Shown here: positions 9,651 through 18,248 of the stretch, piece by piece
Layout: each line of letters begins with the position of its first letter
Numbering within the stretch: the first letter of the stretch is position 1
From: an uncultured Eubacteriales bacterium
GTDB taxonomy: Bacteria; Bacillota; Clostridia; Christensenellales; Pumilibacteraceae
DNA: 31,851 nucleotides
Assembly: GCA_900543755.1 (NCBI GenBank)
Contig: UQSP01000020.1
Coordinates: forward strand, 1 to 31,851
Direction of reading: 5' to 3'
Program-made: the position numbers and the translations under genes
Notes under the pieces: model-generated
Told to the model about the DNA's origin: nothing
Databases searched by the model: none
Seen by the model: the letters and a program-made list of their open reading frames with translations, nothing else

Positions 9651-10715
9651 ATGGAAAATGAAAAGAAAAAAGAGAGCGTTTTCGTAAGGGCGGCTAAAGC
9701 CGTTAAAAACGGGCTGAAAAAGGCGTGGGCAGCGGTAAAAAAGTTCTTTTACGACGTTTCAGTGGCGGTTTATCACAAAACGCACAAAAAGCCAAGGAAA
9801 ATAAGGTCTTACAGCGCCAGACGCCGTTCGGAAATACTGTTTCTGGTATGCCTTCTCGCGTATCCTATACTGATATTTTTTGTAGGCTACGTTTACGTCA
9901 ACGTAAATTCCGTCTTGCTTACATTCCAGACTTACGACATAGACAAAGGCGTCTTTTATTGGAGCGGTTTTGAAAACATCAAAAAAGTACTGTCCGATAT
10001 CGTCAGTGACCCTGTTATTTCTCCCATGTTCGGACGTTCGCTTTCTTCCTATGCCATAAGAATGTTAATAGGATTTCCGCTTAACATTATCTTTGCATAC
10101 GTCATTTATAAAAAGATACCGTTGGCGGGGCTGTTTCAGATAGTGCTTTTTCTACCGAGTATAATTTCAAGCATGGTAGTTACGCTGATGTTCAAGAATT
10201 TCGTAGACTATATCGTACCTGCCGTGTTCAGCGCGTTCGGCATGAAAAACCCGCCCAACCTGCTGTTCGATTACCAAACCGCATTCGGAATGCAGAACTT
10301 CTACACGATATGGGTAGGGTTCGGGTCGCAACTGATACTGTATTCGGGCGCGATGAGCCGTATTCCCGATTCGATTGTGGAATTCGGGGAGCTTGAAGGC
10401 ATTACGATGTTCAAGGAATTCTGGCACGTCACCATTCCCATGATATGGCAGACAATTACCATATTTCTGGTTACGGGCGTTGCCACGATATTTACGGGTC
10501 AGCTTGCTTTGTTCAATTTTTACGGCACAAACGCGCCTACGGAAATACAGACTATCGGATATTATTTCTTTCAGCGCGTGGTGGGAGATACGGCAACTTA
10601 CGCGGATTACCCGTATGCTGCGGCGGGAGGACTTTTGTTTACTCTGGTCGCCGCGCCCGTAACGCTTTTAGCGCGCTGGCTACTTGAAAAGTTCGGACCT
10701 AACGTAGAGTTTTAG
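9651..10715 (+). CDS. Carbohydrate ABC transporter permease 1 (LplB/UgpA-like)
   Basis: A 354-residue integral membrane protein. An unusually long, strongly basic cytosolic N-terminus of about 60 residues precedes the first transmembrane helix (about 63-85), then an extracytoplasmic loop and further helices. The EAA loop that docks the ATPase lies at about residues 244-264 (EFGELEGITMFKEFWHVTIP), with the Glu, Gly, Phe and Pro positions of the family kept although the classic AA is GE. CGGAG at 9640-9644 places the start 6 nt downstream. It sits between the binding protein and the second permease, so it forms half of the channel. No ATP-binding subunit is encoded in the window. Confidence 0.93.
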   Translation: MENEKKKESVFVRAAKAVKNGLKKAWAAVKKFFYDVSVAVYHKTHKKPRKIRSYSARRRSEILFLVCLLAYPILIFFVGYVYVNVNSVLLTFQTYDIDKGVFYWSGFENIKKVLSDIVSDPVISPMFGRSLSSYAIRMLIGFPLNIIFAYVIYKKIPLAGLFQIVLFLPSIISSMVVTLMFKNFVDYIVPAVFSAFGMKNPPNLLFDYQTAFGMQNFYTIWVGFGSQLILYSGAMSRIPDSIVEFGELEGITMFKEFWHVTIPMIWQTITIFLVTGVATIFTGQLALFNFYGTNAPTEIQTIGYYFFQRVVGDTATYADYPYAAAGGLLFTLVAAPVTLLARWLLEKFGPNVEF

Positions 10716-10732
10716 AAAAGGGGATTGCGACT

Positions 10733-11692
10733 ATGACAACTGAAAACAACTCCGTCGGCGCTTCAGTCGCTGTAGGGACAAAATTAGTCAAAGGAAAAAA
10801 ACAAAAGTCAAAAATCCGCAAAACTTTTATGCGGCAGCCTTTTTCCATCATAATTTTCGTATTGCTGATACTTTACGTTATTTCTTTTCTTTCCCCGCTT
10901 ATTTGGGCATTTATCTGCTCTTTTAAGTCGAGGACGGATTTCGTGCTTAACAAATTCGGTCTTCCTGAGGAATGGATGTTTGAAAATTATCCCACCGTTT
11001 TTAAGGAGTTATACATAAGGGTGCTGACTAAAAGCGGGTTTAAAAACGTTTATGCATGGCAGCTTATCGGCAATGCGCTGTTTTTTGCGGTGGGGTCTAC
11101 GATAATCACGACTACTTCGCACTGTATTACCGCTTACGCTGCGGCGCGTTACAGCAAATACCTTATTTGCAGGCTTTTGTATCCGCTGGTAATAGTCATA
11201 ATGTTGCTGCCCATTGTAGGCTCGCTTGCGTCGGAACTTCAGATGCTTCATACGATAGGCGCTTATGACAACGTAGTGTTTCTGATGTTTTTGAAGGGCG
11301 GTTTTTTAGGCACCAACTTCTTAATTTTTTATGCGACTTTCAAGGGAATATCCTGGGAGTATGCCGAAGCCGCATTTATTGACGGAGCTTCTCATGCAAG
11401 GGTTCTTTTTACCATAATGATTCCGCTTGCGATGACCACCGTAAGCGCGCTTGCTTTGCTTACTTTTATCGGATACTGGAACGATTGGTCCGTCAACGTC
11501 ATTTATCTTCCCAATTTTCCGATGATATCCTACGCGCTTTATACTTTCCAGAACAATACGATTAACAGCATTTCTTCGGTGCCGCACAGACTTGCAGCCT
11601 GCATGATAGTTCTTTTCCCCATATTGGTAATATTTCTCGTTTTCCGAAAAAAGCTTATGGGCAACCTTACCGTAGGCGGCCTTAAAGGTTAA
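10733..11692 (+). CDS. Carbohydrate ABC transporter permease 2 (UgpE/AraQ-like)
   Basis: A 319-residue membrane protein of the second-permease type. A basic cytosolic N-terminus (to about residue 35) leads to the first helix with the typical LSPLIWAFICSFK segment, then an FENYPTVF periplasmic loop, and a clear EAA motif at about residues 209-231 (EYAEAAFIDGASHARVLFTI, then PLAM). The C-terminus ends in a basic FRKKLMGNL segment followed by GGLKG, as is common in the family. The start is supported by AAAAGGGG about 9 nt upstream. With the preceding permease it makes a heterodimeric channel that must borrow an ATPase encoded elsewhere, as documented for MsmK-type shared ATPases in Gram-positive bacteria. 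Confidence 0.94.
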   Translation: MTTENNSVGASVAVGTKLVKGKKQKSKIRKTFMRQPFSIIIFVLLILYVISFLSPLIWAFICSFKSRTDFVLNKFGLPEEWMFENYPTVFKELYIRVLTKSGFKNVYAWQLIGNALFFAVGSTIITTTSHCITAYAAARYSKYLICRLLYPLVIVIMLLPIVGSLASELQMLHTIGAYDNVVFLMFLKGGFLGTNFLIFYATFKGISWEYAEAAFIDGASHARVLFTIMIPLAMTTVSALALLTFIGYWNDWSVNVIYLPNFPMISYALYTFQNNTINSISSVPHRLAACMIVLFPILVIFLVFRKKLMGNLTVGGLKG

Positions 11693-11726
11693 ACGGATTT
11701 CCGAAAACTTGTCAGGAGATTTATTT

Positions 11727-14700
11727 ATGAATAAGACCAGGATGAAAATATATTCTTGTTTTGCCGTGCTGGCGGCGGTTGCGCTGGCGGCGGCCATGCT
11801 GTTTTTTGCCCGTCCTGCGCGCGTAAAAGCGGAAAGCGAAACTTTCGCCGTTTCGCAGATTTTTTTCGCCAAACCGGGTGAGAACACGGGCGTTGAGCGC
11901 ATAACCGCAGCCGATGAGGCAAACGGTCTGCCCGCGTATTTGTACGACGAGCAGAACGCGGGATTCAAAAAAGATTATACCTGTTCCGGCGCGCTTGTGC
12001 TTTTAAGCAAAACCGTTTCCGCGTCAGAAATTTTTTCCACGGTGAGATCGCAGAATTTCGTTATAAGCGACAATACCGCCGACGATACTTTGGTTGAGTT
12101 TTTCCCGGCGGGATTGTACAACAATTATTACGACAAGATTTACGATGCCGCTACAGGCGGAGAAAAGCTTACCGCCTCCCAGGCTTATGCGGATACTTCT
12201 TACTGGCCGCCGCTCAGGGACGTTACGATGAGAATAGTCGACGGCGCCGACCCCGATAACTTTATTACCGTGGATTTCGAATGGCAGAAAAGCTCCAACG
12301 CATCGTTCTATGTTTCGCGATTGTTTGCCTATGCGCCCGGCCAGGCAAGGGGTGCGGAGCGCGGCGACGGCAATCTGAATTTAGCGGGCGGTGCGCTTGT
12401 TCCGCAAAGCTACTGGGGCAATACCTATCTTCCTTTTAAGCTTTATTACGACTCTCAGGAAAACAAGCTTTACTCCGACATCTGCGATATTAACGGCGGC
12501 AATGTCACCAAAGCTTTGGTGCGCGATTTTTCAAAGGCTTATTCCGACGATAACGTTACTTGGGAAGGATTCAAAGGAGATTCGGTTTATGCGGAGGTAA
12601 TTTTTACCGGCGGAAATCAGGACAGCAGATTGCTTTTTACAATGCTGGACGGTTTAAGTCTTGAAACGGACGAAAACGGGAATCTCATTTCCGCCAACGC
12701 TCAGGCTTACAACGCCGAGGAGTCGGGGTATTATGCGGTGCTTAACTCGCTGGAATTAAACGACGGTCCCGCTTCTTATCCCGTGCCCGCGCTTACGGTA
12801 AGAAATCTCATTACGGTAAAAGAAGATATGGTTTCCTATTCGGAAGGGTTTACGCTTAACGTTTTAGACGAAACGGGCGCGGACATTACCCAAAGCTGTC
12901 TTTCGGGTCTTGACAACGGCAAATGGACGCAGGATACCGTTTTTACCGCCCCCGCGGTAGGGAATTACAAGTTTGTTTACACGCGCGACACGGCGGTAAT
13001 CGAAAAGGACGTCATAGTGCGTAACAACAAAAAAACCGAAGATATTCTGGTGCCGTCCGACGGCGACGCCATGGAATTCGAATATTCCGCAACTCCGCCG
13101 GAATACATGTCCGACAGCATAAAAAACAGGCAGGGGCTGGGTATAAAATTCAGCAAGGATTTCACGCTGGACTTCGATATCGTCATTGACCTTGCTTACG
13201 TCGGGTTAGACGTGCCTTTGATCGAATATCTCATCACTCCGCCCGAAAAAGCCGAGTACAGCGGAGAACAATCTTACGAGGGCTGCGACGAATTCGACTC
13301 CGTAAAATTGCGGTTAACCGACATCAACGACGAAAACGTTTTTGTGGACATACTGCACAATCATTCCGACTTCGGCGTGCATCTGTCATTTGCTACGGCG
13401 GCGGCCTCGGGGCAAAGCTATGCCAACAACAAACAAAACAAAAATTTCGGGTCTTTTTCCGACAATAACGGCGTGGCGATAACAAGCACTTTTACGGGCT
13501 ATAGCTCCAATACCACCTCTTTTTATTACGATGACGCCGATAAAAGCGTGTATGTTTTTCCCGATTATTATGACGGGGCGTTGTACGAAGTCCGCGACCT
13601 GGATGACCCGGCGCAGCTTATATGGCTTGACAAGGTTTTCGAAGGCTTCCCCAGCGGTAAAGTAAAACTTTCCCTTTCTTTCGAGGGGGTAAGAAGCGAA
13701 TCCGCAAGCGTTATAATTTATTCGATAAACGGGCAGAAGCTGTCTTCCGATATGATTGTCGACGACAGCGCGCCACAAATACACGACCTTGAAAATTTCC
13801 TCGGCGTGCTGCCTCAGGGTGAAATCGGCACCGCTTACCCCTTCCCGAAAATCGAAGCTTTTGACCTTGTGGACGGTAATCTCAACGATAAGACGGTCAG
13901 AAAGCTTTATTACGATTATAAGGGCGATCAGGAGAAGGAAATATCTTTTGAAGGCGACTCTTTCGTACCTCGTCAGACGGGAGACTATACTCTTGTCTGT
14001 ACCGTAAGGGACAATTCGCTTAACGAGCAGACGGTGGAATTTCCCATTCATGTTATCGATAAATTGGATTTCATCAACCTTGCGCTGTCGGAGAATTATC
14101 CGGAATCGGCCATAGTGGGGGAAAGCTTTATCATTCCTTCCTGCAGCGTCAGCGGCGGCAGCGGAATGAAAAAAGTGGAATTTTCCGTAAAAGCGCCCGA
14201 CGGAAGTTTTCTTCCCGAAGACATAAAGAAACTTGATTTTGCCGATCAGGGTACTTACGTCGTTACTTATTCCGTCACGGACTATCTGATGACGAATAAG
14301 ATTTTCAGTTACATAATATCTTCGCGATATTCCGATAAACCAGTACTGAACGACGTAAACGTGCCTCAAGCGATACTTGCCGGCAAAAAAACGGTTTTAC
14401 CCGCGGCAAAGGCTTATGACTACACTTCGTTTATCGGTGAAAAACGCAGTGCGCTTGTCGAGGTTTTTGTCACCGAGCCCGGTAAAGAAAGAGTTAAAGT
14501 CGGGGATGATCTGGCGTTTATTCCTTCCGTTTCTTCGGGGACGGTAAAAGTGGAATATGTTGCGTCGGCTTTACTTGATAAAAGCAAAACCCAAACCAAA
14601 ACCTACTATACCGAGGTTATAAGTCCCGTCGACATGAGCGATTACTTTATTAAAAACGGCGTTACGGCGCAGTTTGTGATGGATCAGGATGCCGTGGTGG

Positions 14701-15740
14701 AGGAGGCGGTTTTCACCGCTTCGGATTCGGGGGCATCGATGACGTTTATCAATCCGCTGCCGGGAAACAACTTTACGGTTACTCTCAAAGGGGCGGCGGG
14801 GTCGGAGCTTACAGTCGCCAAACTGATTCTTACCGATTCGGTTGACGTAAATCAGCGGCTGGAGTTCACTTTGACTTCACAGGGAAGCACTTCTCTTATA
14901 GATTATAACGGCGTTACTGCCGAAATGGAAGGGGCTTTTTCGGCGGGCAATACTCTTAAATTCGATATAAAAAGCAATAACAGGATTTACGACAAAAACA
15001 ACGTTTGCGTGGCTTATGCCGATTACGCCGTAAACGGCGACCCGTTCAACGGATTTACCAGCGGTAAATTTTATATGACGATTGAATTCGTCGATTTCGG
15101 CGGAAACGGCAGCGGCGGACTTATCGTACAGAATCTGGTCAATCAGCCGCGTATTTACAAAAGTCTGGCGGATAATATTTCCCCGTTCATTCTCGTGGAC
15201 GGCGAATACAAACTTTATTCCGATTTCGGATCCGCAGTCGCATTACATAAAGCTTTTGCGGTCGATATTCTGGATCCTTCCGCTTCTATAAAGCTTACGG
15301 TTACCGCACCCGACGGCTCAGTCTTGTATTCTCAGGCGGATTGCGACATTCAGTACACGCTAAGACTTACTCAATACGGTATTTATGCGATTACGTACCG
15401 TGCCGCCGACGCAAGCGGAAACATGACTACCAGAACGTTCAACCTTTACTGCTGCGATAAAATTTCTCCCGTAATCGAAATAGAGGGAGAAGTAAGGACC
15501 GATTATAAAGTGGGCGACGCGCTTTCTGTGCCGGCATGCCGCGCAACCGATAACTACACGGCGGCCGAAGAGATGACCGTTTACGTAATGATTATCAACG
15601 ACAAAACGGGCTACATTCAGATAGTGGACGAAGAAGGGTTTGAATTTGAAAACGCAGGAAGCTATACTTTAAGATTTTTCGCGGAAGACGAGTTCAAAAA
15701 TTACAGTATCCGCGAGTTCAAGCTGAGCGTTACGGACTAA
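11727..15740 (+). CDS. Giant secreted protein with three recurrent modules and Ig-like domains, no C-terminal anchor
   Basis: A 1337-residue paralogue of the first protein. AGGAG at 11714-11718 lies 8 nt before the ATG at 11727; an in-frame TTG at 11709 is upstream of that site and is not the start. A signal peptide covers about residues 1-35. Module 1 (about 37-315) is clearly homologous to the N-terminal module of the 1660-aa protein (shared NGLPAYL, ISDNTAD, LRDVT, GALVP, LVRDF, GF and DG-x-(S/N)L landmarks). Module 2 ends near residue 675 (SINGQKL) and module 3 near 1142. Between and after them are beta domains with GxYxxxYxxxD-type ends, probably Ig-like. The protein stops at SVTD with no transmembrane helix, LPxTG or Cys signal, so it is either released or held non-covalently. 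It lies 34 bp after the permease gene. I infer substrate binding or scaffolding; no catalytic motif was recognised. Confidence 0.88.
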   Translation: MNKTRMKIYSCFAVLAAVALAAAMLFFARPARVKAESETFAVSQIFFAKPGENTGVERITAADEANGLPAYLYDEQNAGFKKDYTCSGALVLLSKTVSASEIFSTVRSQNFVISDNTADDTLVEFFPAGLYNNYYDKIYDAATGGEKLTASQAYADTSYWPPLRDVTMRIVDGADPDNFITVDFEWQKSSNASFYVSRLFAYAPGQARGAERGDGNLNLAGGALVPQSYWGNTYLPFKLYYDSQENKLYSDICDINGGNVTKALVRDFSKAYSDDNVTWEGFKGDSVYAEVIFTGGNQDSRLLFTMLDGLSLETDENGNLISANAQAYNAEESGYYAVLNSLELNDGPASYPVPALTVRNLITVKEDMVSYSEGFTLNVLDETGADITQSCLSGLDNGKWTQDTVFTAPAVGNYKFVYTRDTAVIEKDVIVRNNKKTEDILVPSDGDAMEFEYSATPPEYMSDSIKNRQGLGIKFSKDFTLDFDIVIDLAYVGLDVPLIEYLITPPEKAEYSGEQSYEGCDEFDSVKLRLTDINDENVFVDILHNHSDFGVHLSFATAAASGQSYANNKQNKNFGSFSDNNGVAITSTFTGYSSNTTSFYYDDADKSVYVFPDYYDGALYEVRDLDDPAQLIWLDKVFEGFPSGKVKLSLSFEGVRSESASVIIYSINGQKLSSDMIVDDSAPQIHDLENFLGVLPQGEIGTAYPFPKIEAFDLVDGNLNDKTVRKLYYDYKGDQEKEISFEGDSFVPRQTGDYTLVCTVRDNSLNEQTVEFPIHVIDKLDFINLALSENYPESAIVGESFIIPSCSVSGGSGMKKVEFSVKAPDGSFLPEDIKKLDFADQGTYVVTYSVTDYLMTNKIFSYIISSRYSDKPVLNDVNVPQAILAGKKTVLPAAKAYDYTSFIGEKRSALVEVFVTEPGKERVKVGDDLAFIPSVSSGTVKVEYVASALLDKSKTQTKTYYTEVISPVDMSDYFIKNGVTAQFVMDQDAVVEEAVFTASDSGASMTFINPLPGNNFTVTLKGAAGSELTVAKLILTDSVDVNQRLEFTLTSQGSTSLIDYNGVTAEMEGAFSAGNTLKFDIKSNNRIYDKNNVCVAYADYAVNGDPFNGFTSGKFYMTIEFVDFGGNGSGGLIVQNLVNQPRIYKSLADNISPFILVDGEYKLYSDFGSAVALHKAFAVDILDPSASIKLTVTAPDGSVLYSQADCDIQYTLRLTQYGIYAITYRAADASGNMTTRTFNLYCCDKISPVIEIEGEVRTDYKVGDALSVPACRATDNYTAAEEMTVYVMIINDKTGYIQIVDEEGFEFENAGSYTLRFFAEDEFKNYSIREFKLSVTD

Positions 15741-15763
15741 AGGCTTTGGGGAGGAAAGCAGAT

Positions 15764-17722
15764 ATGATAAAAAAGATTGTTTGCCTGACTTTATGCTTGT
15801 TGCTTGCGGTTTCGGCATTTGCCTGTAAACCCGCAACGGAAAAACCTCAGGACGTGGATGAATTAATTAAAGAAACCGACATACCGTTGGTTTCAGACGG
15901 ACAAAGCGATTATAAGATAGTAATTCCGTCCGATCCCAATCCTTCCGAAGAATACGCCGCCGAGGAACTCAGGTTTTTTATCAACGAGTCAACGGGTGCG
16001 GCTCTGGAGATAGTGTCTGACGAAGGACTTTCTTTCGACTCAAACGCCAAGTATCTTTCCGTGGGTAAAACCGCTTTGCTTGAAGGCAGCGGGCTCAGCG
16101 CCGAATATTCCCTGCTTAACAGCGACGGATATAAAATCAAGACTTTCGGCAATACGGTTATAATGACTGGAGCAAAGGATAACGGCACTTTATATTCCGC
16201 TTACGGATTTCTGGAGCGCAATTTCGATTACGAGTATTACGCGATAGACGAATGGAGCATTAAAAAAGCCGATACGGTTATGCTTATGGATATGGACGTC
16301 ACGGACATTCCCACGTTCAACGGGCGTTGGATTACGTGCCAGACGCTTTCTCCCTCTAACATGGACGAATGGGTTTACCGCGCGCGGCTTACGGGCGGAC
16401 AGGGTAAAATGCTTGAAAAAGCGATTACTCCCTGGTCGGTTTTGAATGACCAATCCATGGTAGGTCAGATTCTTCCTTACGAAACCTACGGCAACCGCAC
16501 CACTGCCGACGGAAAGCCATGGATGACGGGCAACATGAAAACGGGTCAATTGTGCATTACTACTGCAACTTATGACGAAGAATGTTTCAACACTTTTACC
16601 GATAATCTTATAAACAATTATATCGCCAAGGAACCGAACCAGAAAATTTTCATGCTGGGCATAAACGACCATAACGCATACTGCAAATGCGATACGTGTC
16701 TTGCCGATTACGCCAAGTACAAACAAAGCGGAGTAATGGTCAGATTCTGTAACAAAGTGGCGGACAGAGTTCAGGAATGGATTGACGAAAACGACCCCGG
16801 ACGAGAATTTTACATTTGCATGTTCGCATATCTGTATACTCTGGAATCTCCCACAAGTTACGATACGGCGCAGAATAAGTATATCCCGCTTGACGATTCG
16901 GTAATCTGCAACGACAACGTAATGGTGCGTATTGCGCCTATATCCAGCGTAAATATGTATCCTCATACCGATATGGAACACAACGGTTCGGCGGCGGTGG
17001 CTTTCGCAAGCTGGAAGACCGTTGCAAGCAACCTCAGCATCTGGGATTACGGGACCAACTTCAACGCCTATCTTGCGCCTTATCCGGACTGGGGTACCAT
17101 GCAGGAAAATTTCAAAATGTATAAAGAAATAGGCGTATCCGATATTCTTACGCAAACTCCCGCCCATACTTCCGGCACTGCGTTTTACGCGATGACCATT
17201 TATTTAAGGTCACAGCTTATGTGGGACGCCTATCAGGATTTCGACGGTCTGGTCAATAATTTTATCGATAATTATTATAAAACCGCCGCAAAAGAGATTC
17301 GCGAATACTACGACTATTTAAGAAGCGTATTTGAAATTCTGAAGGGAAAAGGCGTTTACGACGGCAATATTTACGGCAAAGCGCTTTATTCCACTTGCTG
17401 GACTTACGATAATATGTTGCAGATAGAGCGCATTTTTGACCGAGCCTTTGCGTCTAACGAAACAATCAGGGAAAGCGATCCCGACACTTACGAGCTTGTC
17501 AATTACAGATTGAATACTGAATCGCTTTTTTACAGATTCGTAATAATTTCCAATTATTCTTCCTATTATCCGCGCAGTACGGTTGAAGAAATGATAAATT
17601 CTTTTGAAAGCGACGCGAGAAAAGCCAATCTTACCGGCGTGGGCAGAGAGGTGGCAAACAACCCTTCCTCCAACGATTTGCTTTCGAATATTATTTCGGG
17701 CTGGAGAAGCACTCTTATCTGA
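15764..17722 (+). CDS. DUF4838-type putative glycoside hydrolase, lipoprotein
   Basis: A 652-residue lipoprotein. GGGGAGG (15748-15754) is 9 nt before the ATG at 15764; an in-frame TTG at 15746 overlaps that site and is rejected. Lipobox A-F-A-C puts the lipidated Cys at residue 21. Residues about 45-165 resemble the small alpha/beta domain found before the catalytic barrel in GH20 and GH67 enzymes (EEYAAEELRFFINESTG, then YSAYGFLE). The following TIM-barrel-like part contains LGINDHNAYCKCDTC (C307, C309, C312), characteristic of DUF4838 (pfam16126) proteins, and a WDYGTNFNAYLAPYPDW segment. DUF4838 chemistry is not established to my knowledge; a glycosidase or glycan-binding role at the cell surface is inferred. 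It is the last gene of the first block and has a cytosolic paralogue after the 526-bp gap. Confidence 0.88.
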   Translation: MIKKIVCLTLCLLLAVSAFACKPATEKPQDVDELIKETDIPLVSDGQSDYKIVIPSDPNPSEEYAAEELRFFINESTGAALEIVSDEGLSFDSNAKYLSVGKTALLEGSGLSAEYSLLNSDGYKIKTFGNTVIMTGAKDNGTLYSAYGFLERNFDYEYYAIDEWSIKKADTVMLMDMDVTDIPTFNGRWITCQTLSPSNMDEWVYRARLTGGQGKMLEKAITPWSVLNDQSMVGQILPYETYGNRTTADGKPWMTGNMKTGQLCITTATYDEECFNTFTDNLINNYIAKEPNQKIFMLGINDHNAYCKCDTCLADYAKYKQSGVMVRFCNKVADRVQEWIDENDPGREFYICMFAYLYTLESPTSYDTAQNKYIPLDDSVICNDNVMVRIAPISSVNMYPHTDMEHNGSAAVAFASWKTVASNLSIWDYGTNFNAYLAPYPDWGTMQENFKMYKEIGVSDILTQTPAHTSGTAFYAMTIYLRSQLMWDAYQDFDGLVNNFIDNYYKTAAKEIREYYDYLRSVFEILKGKGVYDGNIYGKALYSTCWTYDNMLQIERIFDRAFASNETIRESDPDTYELVNYRLNTESLFYRFVIISNYSSYYPRSTVEEMINSFESDARKANLTGVGREVANNPSSNDLLSNIISGWRSTLI

Positions 17723-18248
17723 TTGCGGCGTGACAGAATAACCTTAATAATTTTTGATTAAGTTTAACCGTAAAATTTTAATCGGAATACTGAATTTTAT
17801 CTGTATCCGATTGTTGTGAAGAAAATTTGCGGCTGAAAAGTTTCACGGTTAAATTATAAAAGGTGAATTTCACGTAAATTCCGGCAATTCCGTAAAATTT
17901 TCCGCGCCCGTGAAAACGAGAAAAATATATAATTTTTTAAAATATATAAAACTTTTTTTGGAGTTTGTATTGTTTGTTGTTAAAATTATGGTTTATACTT
18001 TTACTGAAAAAGGATAAAATCCCGAGAAAAGCAACAAGCGTGCAATCCGTTGCGTCGGTCTTAAATGCGGGGTAAAAAATTATGAGCAACGTAAGACGTC
18101 CGACGCACGAAGTTAAAAAGCAGTAATAAGATTTAGCTCCGACGCCAAAATAAAATCCAATAAAGGTTTAGCTGAGAAAAATTGTTCCGAAAAATTTGCA
18201 GAATAACTGCAAACCGACAAAAGCGCTCTTGCGCATAAAAGGGGAATC
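17723..18248 (+). promoter_or_regulatory. 526-bp intergenic leader region before the cytosolic DUF4838 gene
   Basis: AT-rich and without a long ORF. TATACT at 17994-17999 could be a -10, with a weak TTGTTT 18 bp upstream (17970-17975); the flanking GTTTATACT is shared with the first promoter. Downstream, GTTGCGTCGG (18049-18058) can pair with GCAAC at 18031-18035, with GCAAC at 18086-18090, or (as TGCGTCGG) with CCGACGCA at 18100-18107, so alternative RNA structures are possible. A 14-codon ORF with a weak site runs 18082-18126. TTTCACGG (17841-17848) and its inverse CCGTGAAA (17908-17915) may be regulator half-sites. No convincing terminator follows the upstream gene. Confidence 0.4.

Noticed and set aside
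358..14369. Many open frames of 60-330 codons on the opposite strand or in other frames of the large surface genes
   Set aside because: They lie inside well supported genes with signal peptides and ribosome sites, have no such sites of their own, and show arginine-, valine- or serine-rich composition typical of shadow frames.
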